A DNA stretch of 64,000 nucleotides, taken from the NCBI RefSeq assembly GCF_905171765.1, contig NC_053392.1, positions 506,522,556 to 506,586,555 on the forward strand, written 5' to 3'. The translations under genes were made by a program, and so were the position numbers. Below are positions 21,788 to 32,144 of the stretch, in pieces. Position 1 is the stretch's first letter, and the number at the start of each line of letters is the position of its first letter. The DNA comes from Bufo bufo. Taxonomy: Eukaryota; Chordata; Amphibia; Anura; Bufonidae. Under the pieces are notes generated by a model. That model was not told the DNA's origin, searched no databases, and saw only the letters and a program-made list of their open reading frames with translations.

Positions 21788-23330
21788 CACTGCGTGCAGA
21801 ATTATTAGGCAAATGAGTATTTTGACCACATCATCCTCTTTATGCATGTTGTCTTACTCCAAGCTGTATAGGCTCGAAAGCCTACTACCAATTAAGCATA
21901 TTAGGTGATGTGCATCTCTGTAATGAGAAGGGGTGTGGTCTTAATGACATCAACACCCTATATCAGGTGTGCATAATTATTAGGCAACTTCCTTTCATTC
22001 GGCAAAATGGGTCAAAAGAAGGACTTGACAGGCCCAGAAAAGTCAAAAATAGTGAGATATCTTGCAGAGGGATGCAGCACTCTTAAAATTGCAAAGCTTC
22101 TGAAGCGTTTCATTCAAAATAGTCAACAGGGTCACAAGAAGCGTGTGGAAAAACCAAGGCGCAAAATAACTGCCCATGAACTGAGAAAAGTCAAGCGTGC
22201 AGCTGCCAAGATGCCACTTGCCACCAGTTTGGCCATATTTCAGAGCTGCAACATCACTGGAGTGCCCAAAAGCACAAGGTGTGCAATACTCAGAGACATG
22301 GCCAAGGTAAGAAAGGCTGAAAGACGACCACCACTGAACAAGACACACAAGCTGAAATGTCAAGACTGGGCCAAGAAATATCTCAAGACTGATTTTTCTA
22401 AGGTTTTATGGACTGATGAAATGAGAGTGAGTCTTGATGGGCCAGATGGATGGGCCCGTGGCTGGATTGGTAAAGGGCAGAGAGCTCCAGTCCGACTCAG
22501 ACGCCAGCAAGGTGGAGGTGGAGTACTGGTTTGGGCTGGTATCATCAAAGATGAGCTTGTGGGGCCTTTTCGGGTTGAGGATGGAGTCAAGCTCAACTCC
22601 CAGTCCTACTGCCAGTTTCTGGAAGACACCTTCTTCAAGTAGTGGCACAGGAAGAAGTCTGCATCCTTCAAGAAAAACATGATTTTCATGCAGGACAATG
22701 CTCCATCACACGCGTCCAAGTACTCCACAGCGTGGCTGGCAAGAAAGGGTATAAAAGAAGAAAATCTAATGACATGGCCTCCTTGTTCACCTGATCTGAA
22801 CCCCATTGAGAAACTGTGGTCCATCATCAAATGTGAGATTTACAAGGAGGGAAAACAGTACACCTCTCTGAACAGTGTCTGGGAGGCTGTGGTTGTTGCT
22901 GCACGCAATGTTGATGGTGAACAGATCAAAACACTGACAGAATCCATGGATGGCAGGCTTTTGAGTGTCCTTGCAAAGAAAGGTGGCTATATTGGTCACT
23001 GATTTGTTTTTGTTTTGTTTTTGAATGTCAGAAATGTATATTTGTGAATGTAGAGATGTTATATTGGTTGCACTGGTAAAAATAAATAATTGAAATGGGT
23101 ATATATTAGTTTTTTGTTAAGTTGCCTAATAATTATGCACAGTATCAGTCACCTGCACACACAGATATCCCCCTAAAATAGCTAAAACTAAAAACAAACT
23201 AAAAACTACTTCCAAAAATATTCAGCTTTGATATTAATGAGTTTTTTGGGTTCATTGAGAACATGGTTGTTGTTCAATAATAAAATTAATCCTCAAAAAT
23301 ACAACTTGCCTAATAATTCTGCACTCCCTG
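21788..23330 (+). mobile_element. Tc1-like transposon with DD37E spacing
   Basis: 1543 bp bounded by TA at 21786-21787 and 23331-23332. Ends read inward cactgcgtgcagaattatta and cagggagtgcagaattatta, and an inner copy of the motif taattatgcac occurs near 23124-23145 and its partner near 21970. Inserted in the tail of another Tc1. It is intact end to end except for one stop in the transposase. Confidence 0.93.
22007..23002 (+). pseudogene. Tc1-like transposase (DD37E), single nonsense codon
   Basis: One frame runs from MGQKKDLTGPEKSKIVRYLA to GGYIGH and is interrupted once, by TAG at 22640-22642 between EDTFFK and WHRKKS. The N-terminal half holds two helix-turn-helix units (KIVRYLAEGCSTLKIAKLL; CNITGVPKSTRCAILRDM). 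The catalytic part shows KVLWTDEMRVSLDG (first D), RRQQGGGGVLVWAGI, FMQDNAPSH (second D at about 22694) and [11 protein letters not shown] (E). I count 37 residues between the second D and the E, against 34 in classic Tc1. Read-through or one reversion would be needed for full length. Families with this spacing have been described (TRT); membership here is an inference. Confidence 0.9.
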
Positions 23331-23384
23331 TAGAGCCAAAAATGTTAGAATTGTGTCGATGTCCCAATATTTATGGACCTGACT

Positions 23385-24295
23385 ATGTGTACTGGGAAAC
23401 TGGGTGTGGCCCATGCTACACTTTGCTATGGGACGTCAAGAAATGTGAATAAAAAAAAATCAATACATTCCAAAAAACTGTTTTCAAAAACATTGAGACT
23501 ATATTTTGAGTATTGTTACATTCCAAATCATTAGTGAATCCCCCTTACTTTTTTGGGTGCTCTCCTTATAAAATGTCTTTAAACTCTAAAGACAGGGAAC
23601 AGAGAATCCTTCTGTTAACCCAGGCCAATAATGATGGGTTATAAAGGTCCAGCAAAAGACAACCCCAGTTGGATCTGGAGTCACTCCCCACTAGGGGCTA
23701 TTAGTTCTATAACTTCAAATTTAAAAACAAAAACGTATTAGATGCATCCTTCATGTATGATGACAACAAGAATACTTATGATACAAGTGAGCTCGCAGAT
23801 GTTCTAAATAGATAGACATGGGATACTCAGAATCTTTTCAGGGACCCCAAGTCCAATAACCAGTAGCACATACTTAAATTGCAATAGTATTCTTCTTGGT
23901 GCTCATACTGAACTGTTATGGATGGTGTCAGTAATACATACCAGATCCCAGCCTTAATTTAATGGACATTAGTGACAGTAAAAATTAATGATGGCCTTCA
24001 TCTCTGCCATCAACTGTCACTCTCAATTAGGTTGAATCAAAAGTACTAAGACCCTCAGCAGAAGACAAAAAATAGACCCGAAGATTCAATTTTTCCTGCC
24101 AGTTATAATTACACCCTTTCTTATCTTGTTCTGCTGTGATTCCAGCCTGCATACAATTCTCTGTGCGGATTTTAAGGGCTCATTTATGTATCCTGAATCA
24201 GAAGCAGTTTATATGAATTGGAATTTCAATGTATATTTGTTTTCACAGGCTAATGATTTCCGATGTAATAATTTAACGGAATAAGTGGGAATATA
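23385..24295. other. No gene seen
   Basis: Moderately AT-rich sequence without coding frames over 75 codons, tandem repeats or recognisable transposon ends. It may be old or unique sequence. Confidence 0.5.
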
Positions 24296-24660
24296 GGGGG
24301 TCATTTATCAAGATCAGCATTTTAGACACTGGTCTTAATATCCCCTATACCTGGCGGTGGATTCGCGAGGAGGAGCCAGCCTCTACATCACTTCGGTGGA
24401 TCCTCCACCGCTTCTAAACGTAAAACAACTTCCTAGCTGTCTTACATTTAGACTATTTTCTATGCCTAAACCAGGTGTAGAAAATAGTAAATGAGAGGGG
24501 CCTGCCGACCCGTTCCCTTCCCCATCTATGCTACGCTCACTTTTTTAGACCTTGCGTGAGCCAGAAAAGTCGCCAATTGCGGCGCAAACGACCTTTGCAC
24601 TGCAATCTGTGCTAGAAATACATCTAATATAGGCATATTTCTGGTTAGTAAATGAGCCCC
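24296..24660. mobile_element. Palindromic MITE with ggggtcatttatca ends
   Basis: Left end ggggtcatttatcaag, right end read inward ggggctcatttacta, with ata on both outer sides. Internal inverted pieces include tccaccgc near 24350 and 24405. The same terminal word ends the repeat at 38949-39099. Confidence 0.6.
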
Positions 24661-25194
24661 ATAATGTTTGAATACAACTTTATGGGGCCTGCTCAGTAGG
24701 ACCTACTCAGTGTGTAGAAACATTAGTGACCTGGTATTCTTAGGATGGAGTTTAAATGGCCAATGAGAGAATTTATAAAAAAAAATTAAGTTACCTTCAA
24801 TAGTAAGCAACTGTTCATACCATATGTTTAGTATACAGTAGCTGAATAGATAGAGATAGAAAAATGAATCAAAACATCAAAGGAGGCAATATGGACAATC
24901 ACAATACATTAGTAAGTGCCTTGTATTAACTCTGTCTACATGATCAATGTAATTTGCAGAAGTAAGACAACCCGTTTAAGGCAGCGTTCCAACATATTTC
25001 TATCTTTTCTAAGGAAGAGCAGCCCATATTCCTTTTAAGAGCGACCTTGAGAGAGGGCTAAGCCCAGGTTGCTGCATTCCTTATTTTAATGGGCATGGAA
25101 AATAGTTTTGAGAAAATGGGCACTTTTCGTAATTTAGAATATTCTAGATTTTATTTTTTCATCAGTAACCTCCCTTTTTGCTTGTGGGCCAATG
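24661..25194. other. No gene seen
   Basis: AT-rich, without a recognised frame or repeat apart from the start of the hAT-like repeat to its right. Confidence 0.4.
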
Positions 25195-25575
25195 AGAAGA
25201 CCTGCTAAAATGTGAAGTTTCACGTATTGCGCCAAAATATTTGCATCATTAGTGCAGATTAATTAAACGTGTTTAGTAGAGGTCTAAAGTAAATTGACTT
25301 ACTAATAAACTCAGTGGTCTCCAAACTGTAACTGTAGTTACATTAGTGCCAATTTGCGCAATCGCAAATATATTGTAGCACTCTAACTGCATATAAAGCC
25401 ATTTTTAATGTTCTGCCGTGCCAACCATTTTCTCCAGTCTCAGGAAACTTCTAGCAGCTTGGAAAATGTAGCAAAAGTGACCCACGCCTGTATTTCGCAC
25501 GCATTATGCGAATATTACATTGCCGATTTTTCGCAATCAAGAAAATTCGAACATAGCCCCTGCCGCTCATCACTA
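25195..25575 (-). mobile_element. hAT-like non-autonomous repeat, inverted copy of 60417-60770
   Basis: Shared words in opposite orientation include gtgaagtttcacgtattgcg, atataaagccatttttaatg, ggttggcacggcagaacatt (complement here) and cgcctgta(t)ttc. It ends cgctcatcacta, the complement of a tagtgatgagcg hAT-type terminus. The left limit and target duplication are unclear. Confidence 0.55.
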
Positions 25576-25702
25576 ATGGAAAATGTGAGCATGGAAGTTG
25601 GCAATTAACTAGAGATGAACAAATTTCCTGAAATTCATTTCAGGTCCGATTCTAATAAATTGGTTAACACCAAGAAAGAATTAATAATATCAAAGTGACA
25701 TA

Positions 25703-26923
25703 CACTCACCTAAAGAATTATTAGGAACACCTGTTCTATTTCTCATTAATGCAATTATCTAGTCAACCAATCACATGGCAGTTGCTTCAATGCATTTAGG
25801 GGGGTGGTCCTGGTCAAGACAATCTCCTGAACTCCAAACTGAATGTCAGAATGGGAAAGAAAGGTGATTTAAGCAATTTTGAGCGTGGCATGGTTGTTGG
25901 TGCCAGACGGGCCGGTTTGAGTATTTTACAATCTGCTCAGTTACTGGGATTTTCACGCACAACCATTTCTAGGGTTTACAAAGAATGGTGTGAAAAGGGA
26001 AAAACATCCAGTATGCGGCAGTCCTGTGGGCGAAAATGCCTTGTGGATGCTAGAGGTCAGAGGAGAATGGGCCGACTGATTCAAACTGATAGAAGAGTAA
26101 CGTTGACTGAAATAACCACTCGTTACAACCGAGATATGCAGCAAAGCATTTGTGAAGCCACAACACGCACAGCCTTGAGGCGGATGGGCTACAACAGCAG
26201 AAGACCCCACCGGGTACCACTCATCTCCACTACAAATAGGAAAAAGAGGCTACAATTTGCACGAGCTCACCAAAATTGGACTGTTAAAGACTGGAAAAAT
26301 GTTGCCTGGTCTGATGAGCCTTGATTTCTGTTGAGACATTCAAATGGTAGAGTCCGAATTTGGCGTAAACAGAATGAGAACATGTATCCATCATGCCTTG
26401 TTACCACTGTGCAGGCTGGTGATGGTGGTGTAATGGTGTGGGGGATGTTTTCTGGGCACACTTTAGGCCCCTTAGTGCCAATTGGGCATCGTTTAAATGC
26501 CATGGGCTACCTGAGCATTGTTTCTGACCATGTCCATCCCTTCATGACCACCATGTACCCATCCTCTGATGGCTACTTCCAGCAGGATAATGCACCATGT
26601 CACAAAGCTCGAATCATTTCAAATTGGTTTCTTGAACATGACAATGAGTTCACTTTACTAAAATGGCCCCCACAGTCACCAGATCTCAACCCAATAGAGC
26701 ATCTTTGGGATGTGGTGGAACGGGAGCTTCGTGCCCTGGATGTGCATCCCTCAAATCTCCATCAACTGCAAGATGCTATCCTATCAATATGAGCCAACAT
26801 TTCTAAAGAATGCTATCAGCACCTAGTGGAATCAATGCCACGTAGAATTAAGGCAGTTCTGAAGGCAAAAGGGGGTCCAACACCGTATTAGTATGGTGTT
26901 CCTAATAATTCTTTAGGTGAGTG
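25703..26923 (+). mobile_element. Tc1-like transposon, DD36E family, copy 1
   Basis: 1221 bp between TA at 25701-25702 and 26924-26925. Ends read inward cactcacctaaagaattatt on both sides. A second copy of the same family is at 33305-34354. Confidence 0.95.
25851..26891 (+). pseudogene. Tc1-like transposase (DD36E), copy 1, two nonsense codons
   Basis: Full-length frame of 346 codons plus stop, starting MGKKGDLSNFERGMVVGARR and ending GGPTPY. Helix-turn-helix parts: SILQSAQLLGFSRTTISRVY and a second around TEITTRYNRDMQQSICEATT. Catalytic motifs: NVAWSDE (first D), GDGGVMVWGMFSGHTLG, YFQQDNAPCHKAR (second D) and [14 protein letters not shown] (E), with 36 residues between. Two stops interrupt it: TGA at 26322-26324, where copy 2 has CGA for Arg, and TGA at about 26790, where copy 2 has TGG for Trp. 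It retains the 57 residues that copy 2 has lost. Confidence 0.92.
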
Positions 26924-26925
26924 TA

Positions 26926-27247
26926 TATGGCTATGGGTAAATAGATGGCAGAAAACAGCCTGCTTAATAAAACACTGCACTGTGGGATTTTAAAACATGG
27001 TCCACAAAAGATCCCTTTTGGTGGCAGATGCCTTCTCCTCTGCCTGCTGACCTATAAAATCGTGGCTGCCATTTTAGAGAAATTTGTCCAACTTGAATTG
27101 CAATAGATTTCGATTCAGCTGGAATCTGAATTTTAGTGAAATTGGAGAGGAATGTTTTTGTGAAAAGGAAAAAATATATAATACTTCTTTTCACTATAAG
27201 TAGAGCTCATTTATTTTATTTTTATTTTAAGATCCATGAAAATGTAC
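26926..27247. other. No gene seen
   Basis: Short AT-rich interval between the Tc1-like element and the TTAA repeat. No supported features. Confidence 0.5.
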
Positions 27248-27700
27248 TTAAAGCGGCTTTGTCACCATGATTAACCCTATTAAACCAGACATACTACCTG
27301 GTAGGGCTCATCATGCTGATTAAAACTATACCTTCCTTTTGTCTGTATGCTAAACAGCTGTAGAGAAATCTGTGTTTTTATTCATATGCAAATGAGCAAT
27401 TGGAGCACCAGGAGGTAGAGCTGAACCCTTTGAGCACTGCTATGTAACACCCCTGTGATCTGCACACTCCCCCCGCCTCTTCATTGACAGGGCTAGACAT
27501 GCTGAGGGCAAAGCTGTGTCCTAGCATCTATATATCATATACACTATGTACTATAGCTTCACCACACTGAGAACTGCTCAGAAAGCTATATACATATTAC
27601 TGCTTTATCCACAAGCACAATATATGATTATTCAGACACCAGTAACATGTGTTAGCTTATAAGCATACAAAAAAACATGAGCATCTCTATGTGGTAATGC

Positions 27701-27772
27701 TATACAGTAGCTTTGTGGTAAGCATTTGGTATTGCATGTAGAGATCCCAGGTTTGAATCCTAGGAAAGACTA
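27701..27772 (+). ncRNA. tRNA-like sequence with A and B boxes
   Basis: tagctttgtggta (27708-27720) resembles a Pol III A box, and ggtttgaatcc (27750-27760) a B box. The D stem gctt/aagc pairs perfectly and the T stem cccagg/cctagg pairs with one mismatch. The acceptor strands do not pair and no clean anticodon stem forms. A T run follows at 27778-27783. This is more likely the head of a SINE or a decayed tRNA than a working tRNA. Confidence 0.35.
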
Positions 27773-27969
27773 CTAGGTTTTTTATCTTAAGATTTTTTTA
27801 TTCTTCCATATTTAAACTCTAATTAGAGTCTATGACCTTATCACATTGAGAATTATGTTTTTAGAAAGCTAATAAATATTAATAATGTCTATAATCATAT
27901 ATTGTTTGTAAATAAACCAGTAAAAGGTTTCAGGTTTCTAAGGAAAAAAAAAAATGTATTCTCAATATA

Positions 27970-29562
27970 CAAACCTGATTCCAAAAAAGTTGGGACACTA
28001 TACAAATCGTGAATAAAAACTCAATGCAATGATGTGGAGGTACCAACTTCTAATATTTTATTCAGAATAGAACATAAATCACGGAACAAAAGTTTAAACT
28101 GAGAAAATGTACCATTTTAAGGGAAAAATATGTTGAATCAGAATTTCATGGTGTCAACAAATCCCCAAAAAGTTGGGACAAGGCCATTTTCACCACTGTG
28201 TGGCATCTCCCCTTCTTCTTACAACACTCAACAGACGTCTGGGGACCGAGGAGACCAGTTTCTCAAGTTTAGAAATAGGAATGCTCTCCCATTCTTGTCT
28301 AATACAGGTCTCTAACTGTTCAATCGTCTTGGGCCTTCTTTGTTGCACCTTCCTCTTTATGATGCGCCAAATGTTCTCTATAGGTGAAAGATCTGGACTG
28401 CAGACTGGCGATTTCAGTACCCGGATCCTTCTCCTACGCAGACATGATGTTGTGATTGATGCAGAATGTGGTCTGGCATTATCTTGTTGAAAAATGCAGG
28501 GTCTTCCCTGAAAGAGATGACGTCTGGATGGGAGCATATGTTGTTCTAGAACCTGAATATATTTTTCTGCATTGATGGTGCCTTTCCAGACATGCAAGCT
28601 GCCCATGCCACACGCACTCATGCAACCCCATACCATCATAGATGCAGGCTTCTGAACTGAGCGTTGATAGCAACTTGGGTTGTCCTTGTCCTCTTTGGTC
28701 CGGATGACATGGCGTCCCAGATTTCCAAAAAGAACTTTGAATCGTGACTCATCTGACCACAGAACAGTCTTCCATTTTGCCACACTCCATTTTAAATGAT
28801 CCCTGGTCCAGTGAAAACGCCTGAGCTTGTGGATCTTGCTTAGAAATGGCTTCTTCTTTGCACTGTAGAGTTTCAGCTGGCAACGGTGGATGGCACGGTG
28901 GATTGTGTTCACTGACAATGGTTTCTGTAAGTATTTCTGTGCCCATTCTGTGATTTCCTTTACAGTAGCATTTCTGTTTGTGGTGCAGTGTCGTTTAAGA
29001 GCCCGGAGATCACGGGCATACAGTATGGTTTTACGGCCTTGACCCTTACGCACAGAGATTGTTCCAGATTCTCTGAATCTTCGGATGATGTTATGCACAG
29101 TTGATGATGATAGATGCAAAGTCTTTGCAATTTTTCTCTGGTAACACCTTTCTGATATTGCTCCACTATCTTTCTGCGCAACATTGTGGGAATTGGTGAT
29201 CCTCTACCCATCTTGGCTTCTGAGAGACACTGCCACTCTGAGAAGCTCTTTTTATACCCAATCATGTTGCCAATTGACCTAATTAGTGTTAATTGGTCTT
29301 CCAGCTCTTCGTTATGCTCAAATTTACTTTTTCCAGCCTCTTATTGCTACTTGTCCCAACTTTTTGGGGATTTGTTGACACCGTGAAAATTGGAATCAAC
29401 GTATTTTTGCTTTAAAATGATACATTTACTCGGATTAAACGTTTGATCTGTCATCTACGTTCTATTACAAATAAAATATTGACATTTGCCATCTCCACAT
29501 CATTGCATTCAGTTTTTATTCACAATTTGTTTAGTGTCCCAATTTTTTGGGAATCCGGTTTG
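27970..29562 (-). mobile_element. Tc1-like transposon, DD34E, complete ends
   Basis: 1593 bp with TA at 27968-27969 and 29563-29564. Ends read inward caaacctgattccaaaaaag and caaaccggattcccaaaaaa. Inner repeat copies of aaaaagttgggaca lie near 28165 and its complement near 29355. Confidence 0.93.
28190..29211 (-). pseudogene. Tc1 transposase (DD34E), single frameshift
   Basis: Start at the minus-strand ATG at 29211 (MGRGSPIPTMLRRKIVEQYQ). A run of A residues near 29130 appears one base short, which shifts the frame after KGVTREK; the correct continuation LHLSSSTVHNIIRRFRESGT then stays open for 309 codons to DATQW. Motifs in order: second helix-turn-helix around TVKEITEWAQKYLQKPLSVN, KTVLWSDESRFKVLFG (first D), ASMMVWGCMSACGMGS, FQQDNARPHSA (second D) and SPDLSPIENIW (E), with 34 residues between. 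Total length, about 340 residues, is normal. Apart from the frameshift it is the best preserved enzyme in the window. Confidence 0.92.
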
Positions 29563-29600
29563 TAGTAAGGCCTTTTTATTATATGATTGTATATGATTTA

Positions 29601-29867
29601 TGCTCAATTCAGACGTCCGTAGTGCATTGTGGATCCACAAATTGCGGATCCACAATACACCCGGCTGGCACCCCCATAGAAATGCCTATTCTTGTCCGCA
29701 ATTGCGGACAAGAATAGGACATGCTCTATTTTCTTGCAGAGCTGCGTACCTGAAGATCGGGGACGCGCTCCGCAAATGCGGATGCGGAGAGCACATAGAG
29801 AATGAATGGGTCCGCACCCGTTCCCCACAATTGCGAAATAAACAACTGCGGACGTCATAATGGAGCC
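29601..29867. mobile_element. TTA-flanked MITE of the ggctccattcag type
   Basis: TTA at 29598-29600 and 29868-29870. The left end tgctcaattcagacgtccg and the right end read inward ggctccattatgacgtccgc belong to the same terminal family as the hairpins at 45593-46685. Internal hairpin attcttgtccgcaattgcgg with its mirror near 29691-29718. Confidence 0.75.
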
Positions 29868-30036
29868 TTATTGTAGTTTAGCCTCTTATTATGGGTTAAA
29901 TAAAAGAGAAAAAAAATAAACAATATTTTTTTTTTAGAAATCTTAGAATCTCTACATCCATGACGACCATTTAACAATAAGCTATAGCATTACCACATAG
30001 TGATGCATTGTTTTTCTATTCTTATAAGCTAACATA

Positions 30037-30850
30037 CACTGCCTGTCCAAAAAAAAAAGTCGCCATAAAAAAAAAGAGGTCACACACTCTAATATTTAGT
30101 TGGAACGCCTTTATCTTTGATTACGGCACAAATTTGCTGTGGCATTGTTTGATAAGCTTCTGCAATGTCACAAGATTTATTTCCATCCAGTGTTGCACTA
30201 ATTTTTCACCAAGATCTTGCATTGATGATGGTAGAGTCTGACTGCTGCGCAAAGCCTTCTCCAGGACATCCAAAAGATTCTCAATGGGGTTAAGGTCTGG
30301 ACTCTGTGGTGGCCAATCCATGAGTGAAGATGATGTCTCATGCTCCCTGAACCACTCTTTCAAAATTTGAGCCTGATGAATCTTGGCATTGTCATCTTGG
30401 AATATGCCCGTGTCATCAGGGAAGAAAAAATCCATTGATGGAATAACCTGGTCATCCAGTATGTTCAGGTAGTCAGCTGACCTCATTCTTGGAGCACATA
30501 CTGTTGCTGAACCTAGACCTGACCAACTGCAGCAACCCCAGATCATAGCACTGCCCCCACAGGCTTGTACAGTAGGCCCCACTATCCTTCCAGTTTTTAA
30601 GAATGCGTTGGACAGTTCTATCTTAACCCAATGTTAGTAGTTTCTGCAATCTCCTTAGATGTTTTCTCTGCTTGATGCATGCCAATGATTTGACCCTTCT
30701 CAAACAGACTAACATCTGTTCCACGACCACGAGATGTGTCTTTCGACATGGTTTGTTTAAGAAATGAAAAGCAACTCTTTGCTTTTTGCCAGCTGAAAGT
30801 TAATCGCCCATGCAGTTATTATCCGGATGTTCATACCTATTTGCTTAGTT
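30037..30850 (-). mobile_element. Tc1-like relic with an internal deletion
   Basis: Left end cactgcctgtccaaaaaaaa follows a TA at 30035-30036, where the palindromic repeat is interrupted (ataagctaaca). The right end is not identifiable and neighbouring arm sequence of the host repeat is also missing, so a deletion removed the right junction. The right limit is approximate. Confidence 0.65.
30121..30749 (-). pseudogene. Tc1-like transposase relic (DD36E spacing), internally deleted
   Basis: The minus-strand start at 30749 gives MSKDTSRGRGTDVSLFEKGQ and [20 protein letters not shown], a first helix-turn-helix. A deletion then removes the second DNA-binding unit and the first catalytic D, and the frame resumes as [39 protein letters not shown] and [14 protein letters not shown], ending at 30121. 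The second D and E remain with 36 residues between them. Non-functional. Confidence 0.8.
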
Positions 30851-31059
30851 ACTTAGTTGCTCTAGCACTGTCAATCAAGAGGAGGGGGGAGTGTGCAGAG
30901 CACATGGGGAGTTTCAAAGCAGTGATCAAATGAGTCAGCCCCGCCTCCTAGTGCTCCAATTTCTCATTTGCATATGAATGAAAACACTGATTTTTCTGCA
31001 GCTGCTTAGCATACAGACAGAATAAATGTATTGTTTTAATCAGCATGATGAGCCCTACC

Positions 31060-32087
31060 TGTCACGGCCTATGGTGTGCGCTGTGACACTGTTGCTACAC
31101 TTGCAGTTGCCCGCGGCAACGTGTTGCTGTGTGTGCATGCGGTGGCAGTGTCTCGGCCTTCTGGGTGATTGCTGTGACATGGTTGCCACGCATGTTGTTG
31201 CCTGCGGCATCGTGTAGCTTTCCATGCTTGTGTGTGCACTTCCCCTTTAAGTGGCTTTCTCCCCTTGTCTGGTGTTGGAAGGGTTAACTCCCTTCCTAGT
31301 GTGTTAACACTGGGTTTTTGTGTGTGTGGTTGTGGCTACTTGGGCTATTTAACCTCTGCTGGATGCCTGAAGCTGAGGGGTACTCCAGCTATGGTGTGTG
31401 CTGGAGTTATCCTCCTGGTCTTCATATGCCATCTGTCCAGTGAGGGCCACCCTTGTGGTCATAGTAGAAGATAGAAGATGTTCTATGTCATCCCGGTGTC
31501 TCCTTCCCTTCCTGTCCCTATGTGTATGGAGTGGGTTATGTTTAGGGTGTTTGTATGTCTAGTTGGTGTTACATGTCTGGTGGTGTTGGGTTCATGTTTA
31601 CTAGACATTCCCCTGTCATGTTTATTGCAGCTATGGGTGTCCTGGGTCCCTGTGTGGTTGTGGTGTGTGCTGTGTCCTCTTATGTTGGTGTGGACACCAG
31701 CACTTGTGCACGGGTTCCAGTCAGTGTGTCTGTGGCAGGTAAGTGTGTTACTGGTCTCGCTTACCTGCCATCTCTATAGCTGTATGTGTTCCCTTCTCCT
31801 TGCAGCCTGGCCTCAGATAGAGACTCCTGTTCCTCCATTACTGGGATGAACAGGTTGTCTCTCCCCTGCTCCTAAGTGAGGGATTACCAGGGCGACTTAG
31901 GGTTTCTAGTTATCCTGAGTATAAGTCGTCCTACCATCGGGGTCAACTCATACCTTGAGGAGTCAGGGAGAGGATTAGGAACGCAGTAGGAGGTGACCTG
32001 CTCCCTTATTACTCCTTTTGGCCAGGCTGATCCCCTTTACCCTTTGACACCGCACGGTGGGGGTTTTCCCCGCTCCCCGCCGTGACA
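31060..32087 (+). mobile_element. Solo LTR, 1.03 kb
   Basis: Starts tgtcacggcc, ends gccgtgaca, and is flanked by the 5-bp repeat ctacc (31055-31059 and 32088-32092). TG...CA ends plus a 5-bp duplication are the signature of an LTR retrotransposon end. Homologous, in reverse, to 47424-48553 (shared ggaagggttaactccctt and gtgacctgctccct). A TATA-like tatttaa near 31347 corresponds to tataaag in that copy. No gag or pol sequence adjoins it, so recombination between two LTRs is inferred. Confidence 0.75.
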
Positions 32088-32144
32088 CTACCAATCAGTA
32101 TGTCTGGTTTAATAGGGTTGATCCTGGAGACAGAGCTGCTTTAA

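Larger units (their letters stand above)
20379..23384 (+). mobile_element. Tc1-like transposon, 5'-truncated, split by a second Tc1
   Basis: Tc1 sequence starts abruptly near 20379 with no left terminal repeat, runs to 21787, is interrupted by the element at 21788-23330 (TA duplicated) and resumes for its last 50 bp, ending tatttatggacctgactatg at about 23384. The right flank past the insertion (gagccaaaaatgttagaatt) is the natural continuation of the sequence before it. Confidence 0.85.
27252..32140. mobile_element. TTAA-flanked palindromic repeat opened by several insertions
   Basis: TTAA at 27248-27251 and 32141-32144. Ends read inward agcggctttgtcaccatgat and agcagctctgtctccaggat, and both continue with caaccctattaaaccagaca or a one-base variant. 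The arms pair further inward (catatgcaaatgag(c/a)aatt and complement at 30962-30985; gtggtaatgctata at 27691 and its complement at 29983-29997). Inserted later: Tc1 at 27970-29562, MITE at 29601-29867, Tc1 relic near 30037-30850 and solo LTR at 31060-32087. No coding capacity of its own. Confidence 0.8.

Noticed and set aside
27701..27772. Functional tRNA gene
   Set aside because: The acceptor strands do not pair and there is no clear anticodon stem; reported only as tRNA-like.
31026..31849. Overlapping hydrophobic, Cys/Val/Leu-rich open frames
   Set aside because: They lie in a solo LTR and in its flank, show no domain, and are not kept in the homologous LTR at 47424-48553.
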